Below are positions 1-7,559 of a DNA stretch of 64,000 bases, piece by piece. Within the stretch, counting starts at the first letter, position 1; each line of letters opens with the position of its first letter. The DNA is from CAVPNY01 sp963706905 (GTDB lineage: Bacteria > Chloroflexota > Anaerolineae > Anaerolineales > UBA4823). The position numbers and the translations under genes are program-made. The stretch is from NCBI GenBank assembly GCA_963706905.1, contig CAVPNY010000009.1, forward strand, positions 496,001 through 560,000, read 5' to 3'. The notes under the pieces were generated by a model. That model did not search any database. It worked only from the letters and a program-made list of their open reading frames with translations, and was not told the origin of the DNA.

Positions 1-1056
1 GTTCCAGCGACGCAACAGCAGGCTGAGCGAGATAATGAATGTCAATCCGATGAAAGCAAAGAAAGCCGGGCCGATAGCGCTCTGGGCGAAGGCATGCACC
101 GAGGAGAGCACCCCCGAGCGGGTCAGGAAGGTGCCGAATATCACCAGATCATAAGTCAGGATAACCAGGATCATGTTCCAGTGCTTGAGCATGCCGCGCT
201 TTTCCTGGATCATCACCGAGTGCAGGAAAGCCGTGCCGGTCAGCCAGGGCATGAAAGCGGAGATCTCAACCGGGTCCCAACCCCAGTACCCACCCCAGCC
301 GAGCACATCGTAAGCCCAACGACCGCCTAACAACAAGCCAAGGGAGAGGAACAGCCAGGCAACCAGTGTCCAGCGGCGGGTCAGGCGGATCCAACGGTCA
401 TCTGTCCGACCGGTGACCAGAGCCGCGATGGCAAAGGCGTAAGGGATGACGAAGGAAACAAAACCCAGGTAGAGCATAGGTGGATGGATGATCATGCCCG
501 GGTGACGCAAGAGCGGGTTCAAACCGCTGCCATCCGCCGGAATGAAGGGGATGGCACCGGCTGGCATGAGCATGGATTTGGTGATATTACCCGTGGGAGT
601 TTGCCACAGGCTTTCAAAGGGGTTTTCAAAGAAGATGCTCAAAGACAGGAAGAACGCCAGCGTGACCAGGGAAACAATGATCACCCAGGGGAGGAACTCC
701 CGGTCACGATCCCATTTGCGCAGGGTGACCGCAGAAGCAAAGCCTGACATCAACCAGGACCAGAAAATCAGCGAGCCGGCCTGGCCACCCCACAAGGCAG
801 TTACCTTAAGATAGAAAGGCATACTATTGCTGGTGACACTGGAGACATATTCGACTTCATAATGGTTAGTCACCAGCAGATAGATGATACTTAAGGCCGC
901 CAGAGTTACCAATGGCCAGGTGAGCAGCATGGCGTTGCGGGCACTGTTCACCCAGCCCTGGTTATTCTTGCGCACACCATAGAACGCCGCCCCGATCCCA
1001 TAAAGAGAAACAAGGAGGGCGATGACTAGAGCACCGTAACCGAAATTCGCTACCAT
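1..1056 (-). CDS. ccmF: Cytochrome c maturation protein CcmF, partial
   Basis: Integral membrane haem lyase subunit of the Ccm (System I) pathway, which attaches haem to CXXCH cysteines outside the membrane. The first 352 residues are present; the C-terminus runs off the window at base 1. The tryptophan-rich haem-binding motif WGGYWGWDPVE lies at residues 254-264, and conserved histidines occur in 'LRHPGMIIHPP' (about residues 183-193). Many hydrophobic segments are visible. The ATG at 1056 follows a GGAGAG ribosome-binding site. ccmE lies 27 bp upstream in the same direction, so they form one operon. It would mature the multihaem cytochromes encoded at 4.1-9.8 kb. Confidence 0.95.
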   Translation of the reverse strand, partial: MVANFGYGALVIALLVSLYGIGAAFYGVRKNNQGWVNSARNAMLLTWPLVTLAALSIIYLLVTNHYEVEYVSSVTSNSMPFYLKVTALWGGQAGSLIFWSWLMSGFASAVTLRKWDRDREFLPWVIIVSLVTLAFFLSLSIFFENPFESLWQTPTGNITKSMLMPAGAIPFIPADGSGLNPLLRHPGMIIHPPMLYLGFVSFVIPYAFAIAALVTGRTDDRWIRLTRRWTLVAWLFLSLGLLLGGRWAYDVLGWGGYWGWDPVEISAFMPWLTGTAFLHSVMIQEKRGMLKHWNMILVILTYDLVIFGTFLTRSGVLSSVHAFAQSAIGPAFFAFIGLTFIISLSLLLRRWN

Positions 1057-1083
1057 TAATCTTCTCTCCAGGAGAGTAAAAGG

Positions 1084-1596
1084 TTACCCCTCAGACTGTT
1101 CAGGGACAGCTTCTTCATACTTTGTGGGGCATTTAAGCAGCAATTCGTCGGCGTAGAAAACGCCATCCTCGCCGATTTTACCGGTCATGATCGCCTGAGC
1201 TTCGTTACGCAACAGGTCTGGCCTGGGGCCGACATATACCACCTCCAGGCGCGTCCGATCTGGGTCAATCACGGCAGCGTGGAGCACCTCGGCCAGGCCG
1301 CCTTGCTCTTCAATCTCTTTGTTGTCACCAGGCACGTGAGCAACGGTAAACCGGAGGGTCAGCGTTTGGGGATCAAACTGGATGGTATCACCCAGGACGG
1401 CACCGGAAACGCGCAGATCGCGCCCAATTACATCCCCAGAATTGGCAGACAGCTCATCGACAGTCATGAAATATTGAGCGCTGGCGCGAGTCGAAGTAAC
1501 GATCAGGTAAACAATGGCGGCAACAATTAATAATCCACCGACGATAAATTTGATGCGGTTAGCACTGCCCGCTCGGGCGCTGACGGTTTCTTCCAT
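1084..1596 (-). CDS. ccmE: Haem chaperone CcmE (Cys-type)
   Basis: Periplasmic-side haem chaperone that carries haem to the CcmF lyase. One N-terminal membrane anchor (about residues 14-34 of 170) is followed by an OB-fold domain. The covalent haem-binding site of the classical family is HXXXY; here the corresponding C-terminal motif reads CPTKY, the CXXXY variant known from Desulfovibrio and archaeal CcmE. I place the start at the ATG at 1596 because GGAGGAG lies 9 bases before it; an in-frame ATG at 1614 lies before that site and has no evident one of its own. It is transcribed ahead of ccmF. Confidence 0.9.
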   Translation of the reverse strand: MEETVSARAGSANRIKFIVGGLLIVAAIVYLIVTSTRASAQYFMTVDELSANSGDVIGRDLRVSGAVLGDTIQFDPQTLTLRFTVAHVPGDNKEIEEQGGLAEVLHAAVIDPDRTRLEVVYVGPRPDLLRNEAQAIMTGKIGEDGVFYADELLLKCPTKYEEAVPEQSEG

Positions 1597-1739
1597 AGGC
1601 TGAGTCTCCTCCATATGTAAAGTTTGGTTGTATCGATTAATGAATCCTTCTTATTGCAATCCAATATTCTGTCATACACACATTAATCACACCTGAGAAC
1701 TGACCCAATAGCATATGAGAAAGGGAAATCAGTGTAATT

Positions 1740-2429
1740 TTATACGATATGGATGAGACCCGTGCGGATGGCAAATTTGACCAGCTCAGTGGTAGAGTGC
1801 AAGTCGAGCTTCTGCATGATGCGCTCCCGGTGGCGAGCGACTGTCTTGGGACTAATCCCCAGGTTCTCGCCAATTTGCAGGTTGGTGTGGCCATCAGCAA
1901 CGCCTTCCAAAACCTGTCTCTCACGTTTACTTAGCACCGTCAGATCTTTACTACCAGATTGAGGCGATTCCGGTAGATCGGATTCAACTGGTTGATCAAC
2001 CTTGACCCGGCGGTAATCGTCCAATAACCAGCGCGCTAAGGGAGGCTGCAGGTAGATATTGCCGGACGCCACACTGCGGATGGCAGTGACCAACTCTTCG
2101 GCAGCAGCTTGCTTAGTCACATAGCCACTAGCCCCGGCCAACAACATCTCAAAGAAATACTGTTTATCTTCATGGACAGTGAGCGCCAAGACCAGGCAAT
2201 CGGGGTAAAGTGCTTTCAGTCGGCGAGTTGCTTCTAAGCCATCCATGTGAGGCATGGTGATGTCCATTACGACAATATCGGGATGAGTTTGTGGGACCAG
2301 TTCCAGAGCCTGCAGGCCGCTGTTCGCTTCAGCCACCACCTGAAAGCCTTCCTGGGTTTCCAGGAAAGTTTTTAAGCCGGTGCGCACCACATCATGGTCA
2401 TCAACCAACATCAACCGGATTAAGCTCAT
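1740..2429 (-). CDS. NarL/LuxR-family response regulator
   Basis: Cytoplasmic two-component response regulator of 229 residues. The receiver domain has the acidic pocket at D10-D11 and the phospho-acceptor D56 in 'VVMDITMP'. A Ser/Asp-rich linker leads to a C-terminal LuxR-type helix-turn-helix (about 165-225, 'LSKRERQVLEGVADG', 'KTVARHRERIMQKL'). The ATG at 2429 follows GGAGGAAG and overlaps the 3' end of the upstream kinase gene by 29 bp, so the two are co-translated partners. Position between ccm genes and multihaem cytochromes suggests a role in respiratory gene control, but the targets are not visible here. Confidence 0.9.
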   Translation of the reverse strand: MSLIRLMLVDDHDVVRTGLKTFLETQEGFQVVAEANSGLQALELVPQTHPDIVVMDITMPHMDGLEATRRLKALYPDCLVLALTVHEDKQYFFEMLLAGASGYVTKQAAAEELVTAIRSVASGNIYLQPPLARWLLDDYRRVKVDQPVESDLPESPQSGSKDLTVLSKRERQVLEGVADGHTNLQIGENLGISPKTVARHRERIMQKLDLHSTTELVKFAIRTGLIHIV

Positions 2430-3921
2430 GTACTTCTTCCTCCACGCTGACCAAGGTGGCTTCCTGAATTGGAACAGAAACCTCGACAAAAGTACCTTCT
2501 CCGGAAGCAGATCTCAAGTGCAACTCACCGCCAACTGACTCGGCACGCTCGCGCATGCCTGCCAGACCCCAACCGCGCCGATCAGCGCTATTATGATTAT
2601 GGAAACCAATCCCATCATCTTCCACTTGCAAGACAACCTGGTTCTTCTGGAAACGCAGGTTTAGCTTCGCGTGATCGATTTGGGCGTGGCGGGCGACATT
2701 GGTCAGCGCCTCTTGCGCCACGCGAAAGAATACCGTCTCCACCAGAGGGTCCAGGCGCTGGGATGGCCCGTCAACGGACATATAAATCTTCAGACCTGTA
2801 CGGCTGTGTTCCTCAGCCAGGTATTGCAGAGCTGGCATCAGGCCGAGATCATCCAATTGCGCTGGTCGCAGATCGTGCACCAGGCGATATATGCCTTGCG
2901 ACATCTGGCGAGTTAATCCCTGCAACCGCTGGAGGATTTGGGCAGTTGCATGCTCTCCCTTAGAGGCATGACTCAGCGTAGCCAGGTCCAGGCTAAGAGC
3001 AGTCAGGAATTGGGCAGTTTCGTCATGCAGCTCGCGGGCAATCCTAGCCCGCTCTTCTTCTTGAGCAATGACTGTATGGCGCAGAAGTTCCCGACGTAAT
3101 ACCTCGCGTTGCTCTAACTCACGCTGGATGTGCTCATAAGCTTCCAAACGGGCTTGCTGGGCGACCAGCAATTGGGTTTCTCGCTCACGCTCAACGTACT
3201 GGATCGCACGCAGCAAGTTGATGGTGATCAATACTGCCATGGCAGCCCGCACGACCTGCACCGGAAAACCGAAAACCGATATAAACCACGCCGAATTGAA
3301 GTAGCTAGCCAGCGGGAGATCGGCCGGCGGCACGAAAACTTGAGTCAAACCATAGATGAAGAATCCTAACGCAGCCCAACGGAAGAGACGAGCCAGTGTG
3401 AGCCGGTTTTCGATCTGCACCTGGCGGGCGCGAGCGCGCAACCCCCAACCTGCCAGGATTCCTCCGGGAACAGCCAGTAGATAACGCGCCAGGGCATCGG
3501 CCTGTCCTACCAGATCAGCAGAACCTACTTTCATTAAAAACCACAACAATCCAGCGTATAGACTTAGCAACCCCAGTGGAACAATCAGATAAAACCCCTT
3601 AACCGGCTGAGTGGGAAAAGACATCAACACACCGAACACTATCAGGGGGACAAAGGAGATCACCAACCAAAAGACCCGCAGCCAGGAGAGTTCTTGAGGG
3701 AAAGGTTGCCCCAGCCAGATTCCCTGCAATAGGATGATCTCTACCCACTCGTGAATGCCATGCAAAATACCAAAAACTGCCAGCGGGAGCAGGGCGCGGC
3801 GTTCCGCCAGCATGGGGGAGCGCCCAGTTTCCAACGCCATGGCCATGCCCATGCTGAAGAAAGCCAGCCCGTAGATAAAGAAAACGAGAACAAGATCGAA
3901 ACGCAAGTCAGAGAGAGACAA
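2401..3921 (-). CDS. Membrane sensor histidine kinase, NarL-partner type
   Basis: Sensor kinase with about seven to eight membrane segments in its first 240 residues, a short coiled-coil, a HisKA_3 phospho-acceptor region ('ARELHDETAQF', His about 299) and a C-terminal HATPase with 'EALTNVARHA' and 'DDGIGF'. It would phosphorylate the response regulator whose start lies inside its last codons. No ATG fits the N-terminus. TTG at 3921 has AAGGAAG five bases upstream and is preferred; the frame stays open to a TTG at 3969. A TATACT box at 3983-3988 (minus) is a plausible -10. Confidence 0.88.
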   Translation of the reverse strand: MSLSDLRFDLVLVFFIYGLAFFSMGMAMALETGRSPMLAERRALLPLAVFGILHGIHEWVEIILLQGIWLGQPFPQELSWLRVFWLVISFVPLIVFGVLMSFPTQPVKGFYLIVPLGLLSLYAGLLWFLMKVGSADLVGQADALARYLLAVPGGILAGWGLRARARQVQIENRLTLARLFRWAALGFFIYGLTQVFVPPADLPLASYFNSAWFISVFGFPVQVVRAAMAVLITINLLRAIQYVERERETQLLVAQQARLEAYEHIQRELEQREVLRRELLRHTVIAQEEERARIARELHDETAQFLTALSLDLATLSHASKGEHATAQILQRLQGLTRQMSQGIYRLVHDLRPAQLDDLGLMPALQYLAEEHSRTGLKIYMSVDGPSQRLDPLVETVFFRVAQEALTNVARHAQIDHAKLNLRFQKNQVVLQVEDDGIGFHNHNSADRRGWGLAGMRERAESVGGELHLRSASGEGTFVEVSVPIQEATLVSVEEEVHELNPVDVG

Positions 3922-4157
3922 AACAACTTCCTTAATACGCCCGGTTTGTTCTTCCAACCTGGATAGCAACTTCTATTGGGATAGTATAGTGTATCATCCC
4001 TAATCTGGCATTAATTCTTGGGGTATAATATTGGGGAATTTTCCCAATGCACCACAAATCATTATATACCATCCAAGGAAGTGGTGCGCTAAATTACTCA
4101 ACGAACATTCTGAACTGCATTCGCGGAACTTTGACGCTGCGCTGAGGAGAATGCACT
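3922..4157. promoter_or_regulatory. Divergent promoter region, kinase / octahaem cytochrome
   Basis: Between the divergent kinase and cytochrome genes. A plus-strand TATAAT lies at 4024-4029 inside TTGGGGTATAA (4018-4028). The same 11 bases recur at 7374-7384 before the decahaem gene. It is followed by a near-palindrome, TTGGG...CCCAA (about 4031-4047), which could be an operator or a 5' hairpin. A minus-strand TATACT at 3983-3988 would serve the kinase gene. No strong -35 matches are seen. Confidence 0.45.
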
Positions 4158-5463
4158 ATGAAAATCTGGAAAATTTTACTGCTGGTTAGCGCATTACTGG
4201 CGATTATGGCTATGCTAGCTGCCTGTGCAGGCCAGCCCGGCCCTACCGGTCCTGAAGGCCCGGCTGGTCCACCAGGGCCAGAAGGCCCGCAAGGTCCTCC
4301 CGGAGCCGAAAGCCCAGCCGGCGAAGTTGTGGCGGAGGTATCTGTGGCGGAGTATGTTGGCAGCGCCACCTGCAGCGGCTGCCATACTGAACTCTATGAA
4401 ACCTTTATGAAATTCAGGGCATCCCTGGAAACTGAACAAGATCGAGGGCGGCCAAGCTCCGGACTATCCTTTTCGAGATTTGCGCCAGCCACCTGAGGGA
4501 TATACCTGGGATGACATTTCCTACGTGATCGGCGGTTACTGGTGGAAAGCCCGCTTTATTGACAAAGAAGGTTATATCATCACCGATGCCCCTGACACGA
4601 CCGGAAATGTAGAATATCTCAACCAATGGAATTTCACAAACGAAAGCCTGAATCAAGACGGTAGATGGGTCATGTACAAATCCGGTACGGACAAACTGGT
4701 TTATGACTGCGGCGGTTGCCACACAACCGGCTACAGCTCCACCGGTAACCAGGATGATCTACCCGGAATAATCGGCACCTGGGCAGAGCCCGGAATCCAA
4801 TGCGAGGCCTGTCACGGTCCCGGCAGCCTGCATGTCGCCAACCCAAGCGGGGTGCGCCCTCAGATTGAACGCAGCTCCGATCTGTGCAGTGAGTGCCACC
4901 ACAGCGGCGACATAGAGGCGGTGGATGTTCAGGGTGGATTCATCGACCATCACGAGCAGTATGCTGATCTTTCGCAAGGCAAACACCAGATCCTGGAATG
5001 TGTCGACTGCCACGATCCGCACGCCGGCGTGAAACAGTTAGAGGAAGCCGATCTACCTACCACACACACCGCTTGCGAGACTTGTCACCCTTCACAGGCC
5101 AGATACCAAAAGAATACCCGGCACCTGGCGATTGGCCTGGATTGCATCGAATGCCATATGCCGCGTATGATCAAGACCGCTTGGGGTGACGAGGCCAGTT
5201 TCACTGGCGACTTCCGCACTCACCGCATGGCAATTGACCCGAGCCAGATCGAACAATTTTCTACAGTCGTCGCGGAGGACGGCACAGAGACGCAAGTCGT
5301 GATGACGGAGATCGGGCTAAACTTCGCCTGCCGACACTGCCACTTGTCTGACACTATTATGGCAATGGACGACCAAACTCTGATCAATGCCGCCTATAAT
5401 TACCATCAAAAACCAGCTGAGCCGCCCGTTTTGCCCACCCCAACGCCGACCGCGACTCCATAA
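4158..5463 (+). CDS. Octahaem cytochrome c lipoprotein with collagen-like spacer (frameshifted)
   Basis: Predicted surface-anchored multihaem cytochrome, probably an electron carrier or reductase outside the membrane. The signal peptide ends in lipobox LAAC (Cys23). It is followed at residues 25-51 by nine collagen-like Gly-X-Y triplets, then eight haem sites: CSGCH, CGGCH, CEACH, CSECH, CVDCH, CETCH, CIECH, CRHCH. A Pro/Thr tail ends the protein. The reading frame breaks at 4413-4414: frame one runs 4158-4496 and stops, and frame two carries the rest to 5463. Removing one T restores 'FMKSGHPWKL' and joins them, so this is one gene with a one-base insertion or a sequence error. Specific function unknown; resembles cytochrome c554-like multihaem families. 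Confidence 0.85.
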
Positions 5464-5479
5464 GAATCAAGGGATAAAC

Positions 5480-5515
5480 AACCGGTTCTGGTAAAGATCC
5501 ACACCAGGACCGGTT
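5480..5515 (+). terminator. Stem-loop after octahaem cytochrome gene
   Basis: Thirteen-base arms (5480-5492 and 5503-5515) with one G-T pair and a 10-base loop. Downstream sequence is A/T-rich but has no clean T-run, so it may be a weak terminator or an mRNA-processing/stabilising hairpin before the next cytochrome gene. Confidence 0.5.
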
Positions 5516-5607
5516 CAATAATTTCTCTGCCTGGCAACCTCTTCTTCGACTGCCAATCAACCCAATCCAGGCGATCTTTCCATATCAGTGTTGACCACGG
5601 AGGAAAG

Positions 5608-7305
5608 ATGAAGAAACTTATGACCAGGCTAAAACTTTTTTTCCTGCCCCCGGCGGGAACACCAACCTGGGTGCGTGTTCTCCCCTACGCTGTGCTGGGC
5701 GTCTTAACCTTGATTGTGCTGACCGCCGGTGCCTATGGGTGGGAGTACACTAACTCACCCAAATTCTGCGGTGAGACCTGCCATACAATGCCGCCGGAAT
5801 ACTCGGCCTACCTGGTTTCTCCGCATGCCCGGGTGGACTGCGTGGACTGTCACATCGGCAAAGGTTTCATCGCCACACGCATCTCGCGCAAAGCCGGGGA
5901 TTTACGACATGTGGTGAAGACTGTCTTTCGCTCTTATGAATACCCCATCCGGGCTGGAGATCTGCGCCCGGCCCGGGAGACCTGCGAGAAATGCCACTAT
6001 CCAGAGAAATTCTCCGACGATAGCCTGCGAGAAATAAAGAGGTTTCTCCCCGACAAGGAAAACACCTCCACTTCGCTCGACCTGGTGCTTAAAACCGGCG
6101 GCGGCACCGAACGCCAGGGACTGGGGAAAGGCATCCACTGGCATATCCTGAATAAGGTTTCCTACCTGCCCGTTGGTCCTGAGGAGCAAGAGATCCCATA
6201 TGTTCAGGTTGAGGAGGATGACGGCTCGATCACGGAATATGTCGATATCGAGGCGAATTTCGATCCTGAGACGATGGATCCTGCCGATCTGAAGGAGATG
6301 GATTGCATTACCTGCCACAATCGCATCACCCACCGGGTCAGCACCCCCGAAGATACAGTTGACCAACTGATGGCCCAGGGCAGAATCTCGCCCGCTATCC
6401 CGGAGATCCGCAACCAAGCTGTAGAGGTATACAGGAGAACTTATAACTCCAATGAAACAGGCTTGAAAGCGCTGGGTGGGATCGAACGGTTTTACCAGGA
6501 GTACTACCCGGAATTCTATGCCAGCAATCAGGCAGATGTGCAGGCCGCGATTAAAGCATTACAAGAGGTCTATCAGGAAAGCGTCTACCCAGAGCAGAAG
6601 TCAGATTGGTCTACGCACCCCAACAATATCGGCCACAAAGATTCGCCTGGCTGCTTCCGCTGCCACGACGGCAAGCATCTGAACGAGCAACAACAAGCGA
6701 TTCGTCTGGAGTGTAATCTGTGTCATTCCATCCCAGTCGTCTCTGGTCCATCCGACTTTGTCACAAACATCGAGATCAGCCGCGGTCCTGAACCTGAAAC
6801 GCACCTCAATCCGAACTGGATCGGGATGCATAACCAGGCATTTAATGAATCCTGCACAACCTGTCATACGACCGAGGACCCAGGTGGGATTAGCAATACC
6901 TCATTTTGTTCGAATAGCGCCTGCCATGGCAATGCCTGGGAGTACGCCGGATTCGATGCGCCGCGCCTCCGAGAAGTACTGCTCTCCCAACTTCCGCCCC
7001 AACCAACGCCAGCGCCAACACCTGGAGGAGGCCCGCTGACTTTCCTGGATACGATCGGCCCGCTCTTGCAGACCAAATGCAGTGCCTGTCATGGGGCAGG
7101 CGGAGGACAGCAAGGATTGGATCTGACCAGCTATGAGGGCGCGCTGAAAGGGGGAGCCAGCGGCCCGGCGATCATCCCGGGCGACCCGCAAGGCAGCCTG
7201 CTGGTGCAAAAACAGAGTGGTGATCAGCCGCATTTCTCCCAGCTGACACCGGATGAGTTGGCGCTGGTAGTTGAATGGATCACGGCAGGTGCACCAGAGA
7301 AATAA
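5608..7305 (+). CDS. NapC/NirT-type multihaem cytochrome with C-terminal cytochrome c domain
   Basis: 565-residue membrane-anchored cytochrome. One N-terminal membrane segment (about 24-46) is followed by a NapC/NirT-like quinol-oxidising start, 'FCGETCHTMPPEY', a CX3CH haem site with a nearby Met. Further sites are CVDCH, CEKCH, CITCH, CFRCH, CNLCH, CTTCH and a CX4CH site (CSNSACH). After a Pro/Thr linker a separate domain carries CSACH and resembles planctomycete-type mono-haem cytochrome c ('GLDLTSYEGALKGG'). Nine haem sites in total. Family knowledge suggests electron entry from the quinone pool; the fused C-terminal haem could hand electrons to the neighbouring lipoprotein cytochromes. 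GGAGG precedes the ATG. Confidence 0.88.
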   Translation: MKKLMTRLKLFFLPPAGTPTWVRVLPYAVLGVLTLIVLTAGAYGWEYTNSPKFCGETCHTMPPEYSAYLVSPHARVDCVDCHIGKGFIATRISRKAGDLRHVVKTVFRSYEYPIRAGDLRPARETCEKCHYPEKFSDDSLREIKRFLPDKENTSTSLDLVLKTGGGTERQGLGKGIHWHILNKVSYLPVGPEEQEIPYVQVEEDDGSITEYVDIEANFDPETMDPADLKEMDCITCHNRITHRVSTPEDTVDQLMAQGRISPAIPEIRNQAVEVYRRTYNSNETGLKALGGIERFYQEYYPEFYASNQADVQAAIKALQEVYQESVYPEQKSDWSTHPNNIGHKDSPGCFRCHDGKHLNEQQQAIRLECNLCHSIPVVSGPSDFVTNIEISRGPEPETHLNPNWIGMHNQAFNESCTTCHTTEDPGGISNTSFCSNSACHGNAWEYAGFDAPRLREVLLSQLPPQPTPAPTPGGGPLTFLDTIGPLLQTKCSACHGAGGGQQGLDLTSYEGALKGGASGPAIIPGDPQGSLLVQKQSGDQPHFSQLTPDELALVVEWITAGAPEK

Positions 7306-7559
7306 GGGTGATCGCCGATGTACATTTGTCATGCTAATCTATATTACATATGCCACTAATACCCCGCTCATTATTGGGGTATAAATCATAAGGAAATCTA
7401 CCCAAGCAAGTCCTGGCTGTTATAATAGGCAGTCCAGGAAATATTGGTTTCCACATTACCTTTTATTTAGAGAGGAGGCGACCACTGCAAAGAGAAAAAA
7501 GATATCGCCCAGATAGCATAAGGAACATTGTGTAGTTCATACACACCAAGGAGAATGCT
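7306..7559 (+). promoter_or_regulatory. Upstream region of decahaem cytochrome gene
   Basis: ACCCC/GGGGT arms (7361-7365 and 7376-7380) form a weak hairpin overlapping TTGGGGTATAA (7374-7384), an 11-base match to the octahaem promoter region. Further down, TATAAT at 7421-7426 sits at the centre of a dyad, TCCTGG at 7411-7416 and CCAGGA at 7434-7439, with inner CTG/CAG. This looks like a -10 element inside an operator. AAGGAGA precedes the ATG at 7560. Confidence 0.45.

Noticed and set aside
4094..4369. Minus-strand Pro/Gly-rich ORF opposite the cytochrome stalk
   Set aside because: It mirrors the GXY codons of the cytochrome gene on the other strand and lacks a ribosome-binding site.
5902..6417. 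Long antisense ORF in the NapC-type cytochrome gene
   Set aside because: Shadow of a GC-rich coding strand; composition fits no protein family and the sense frame has haem motifs throughout.
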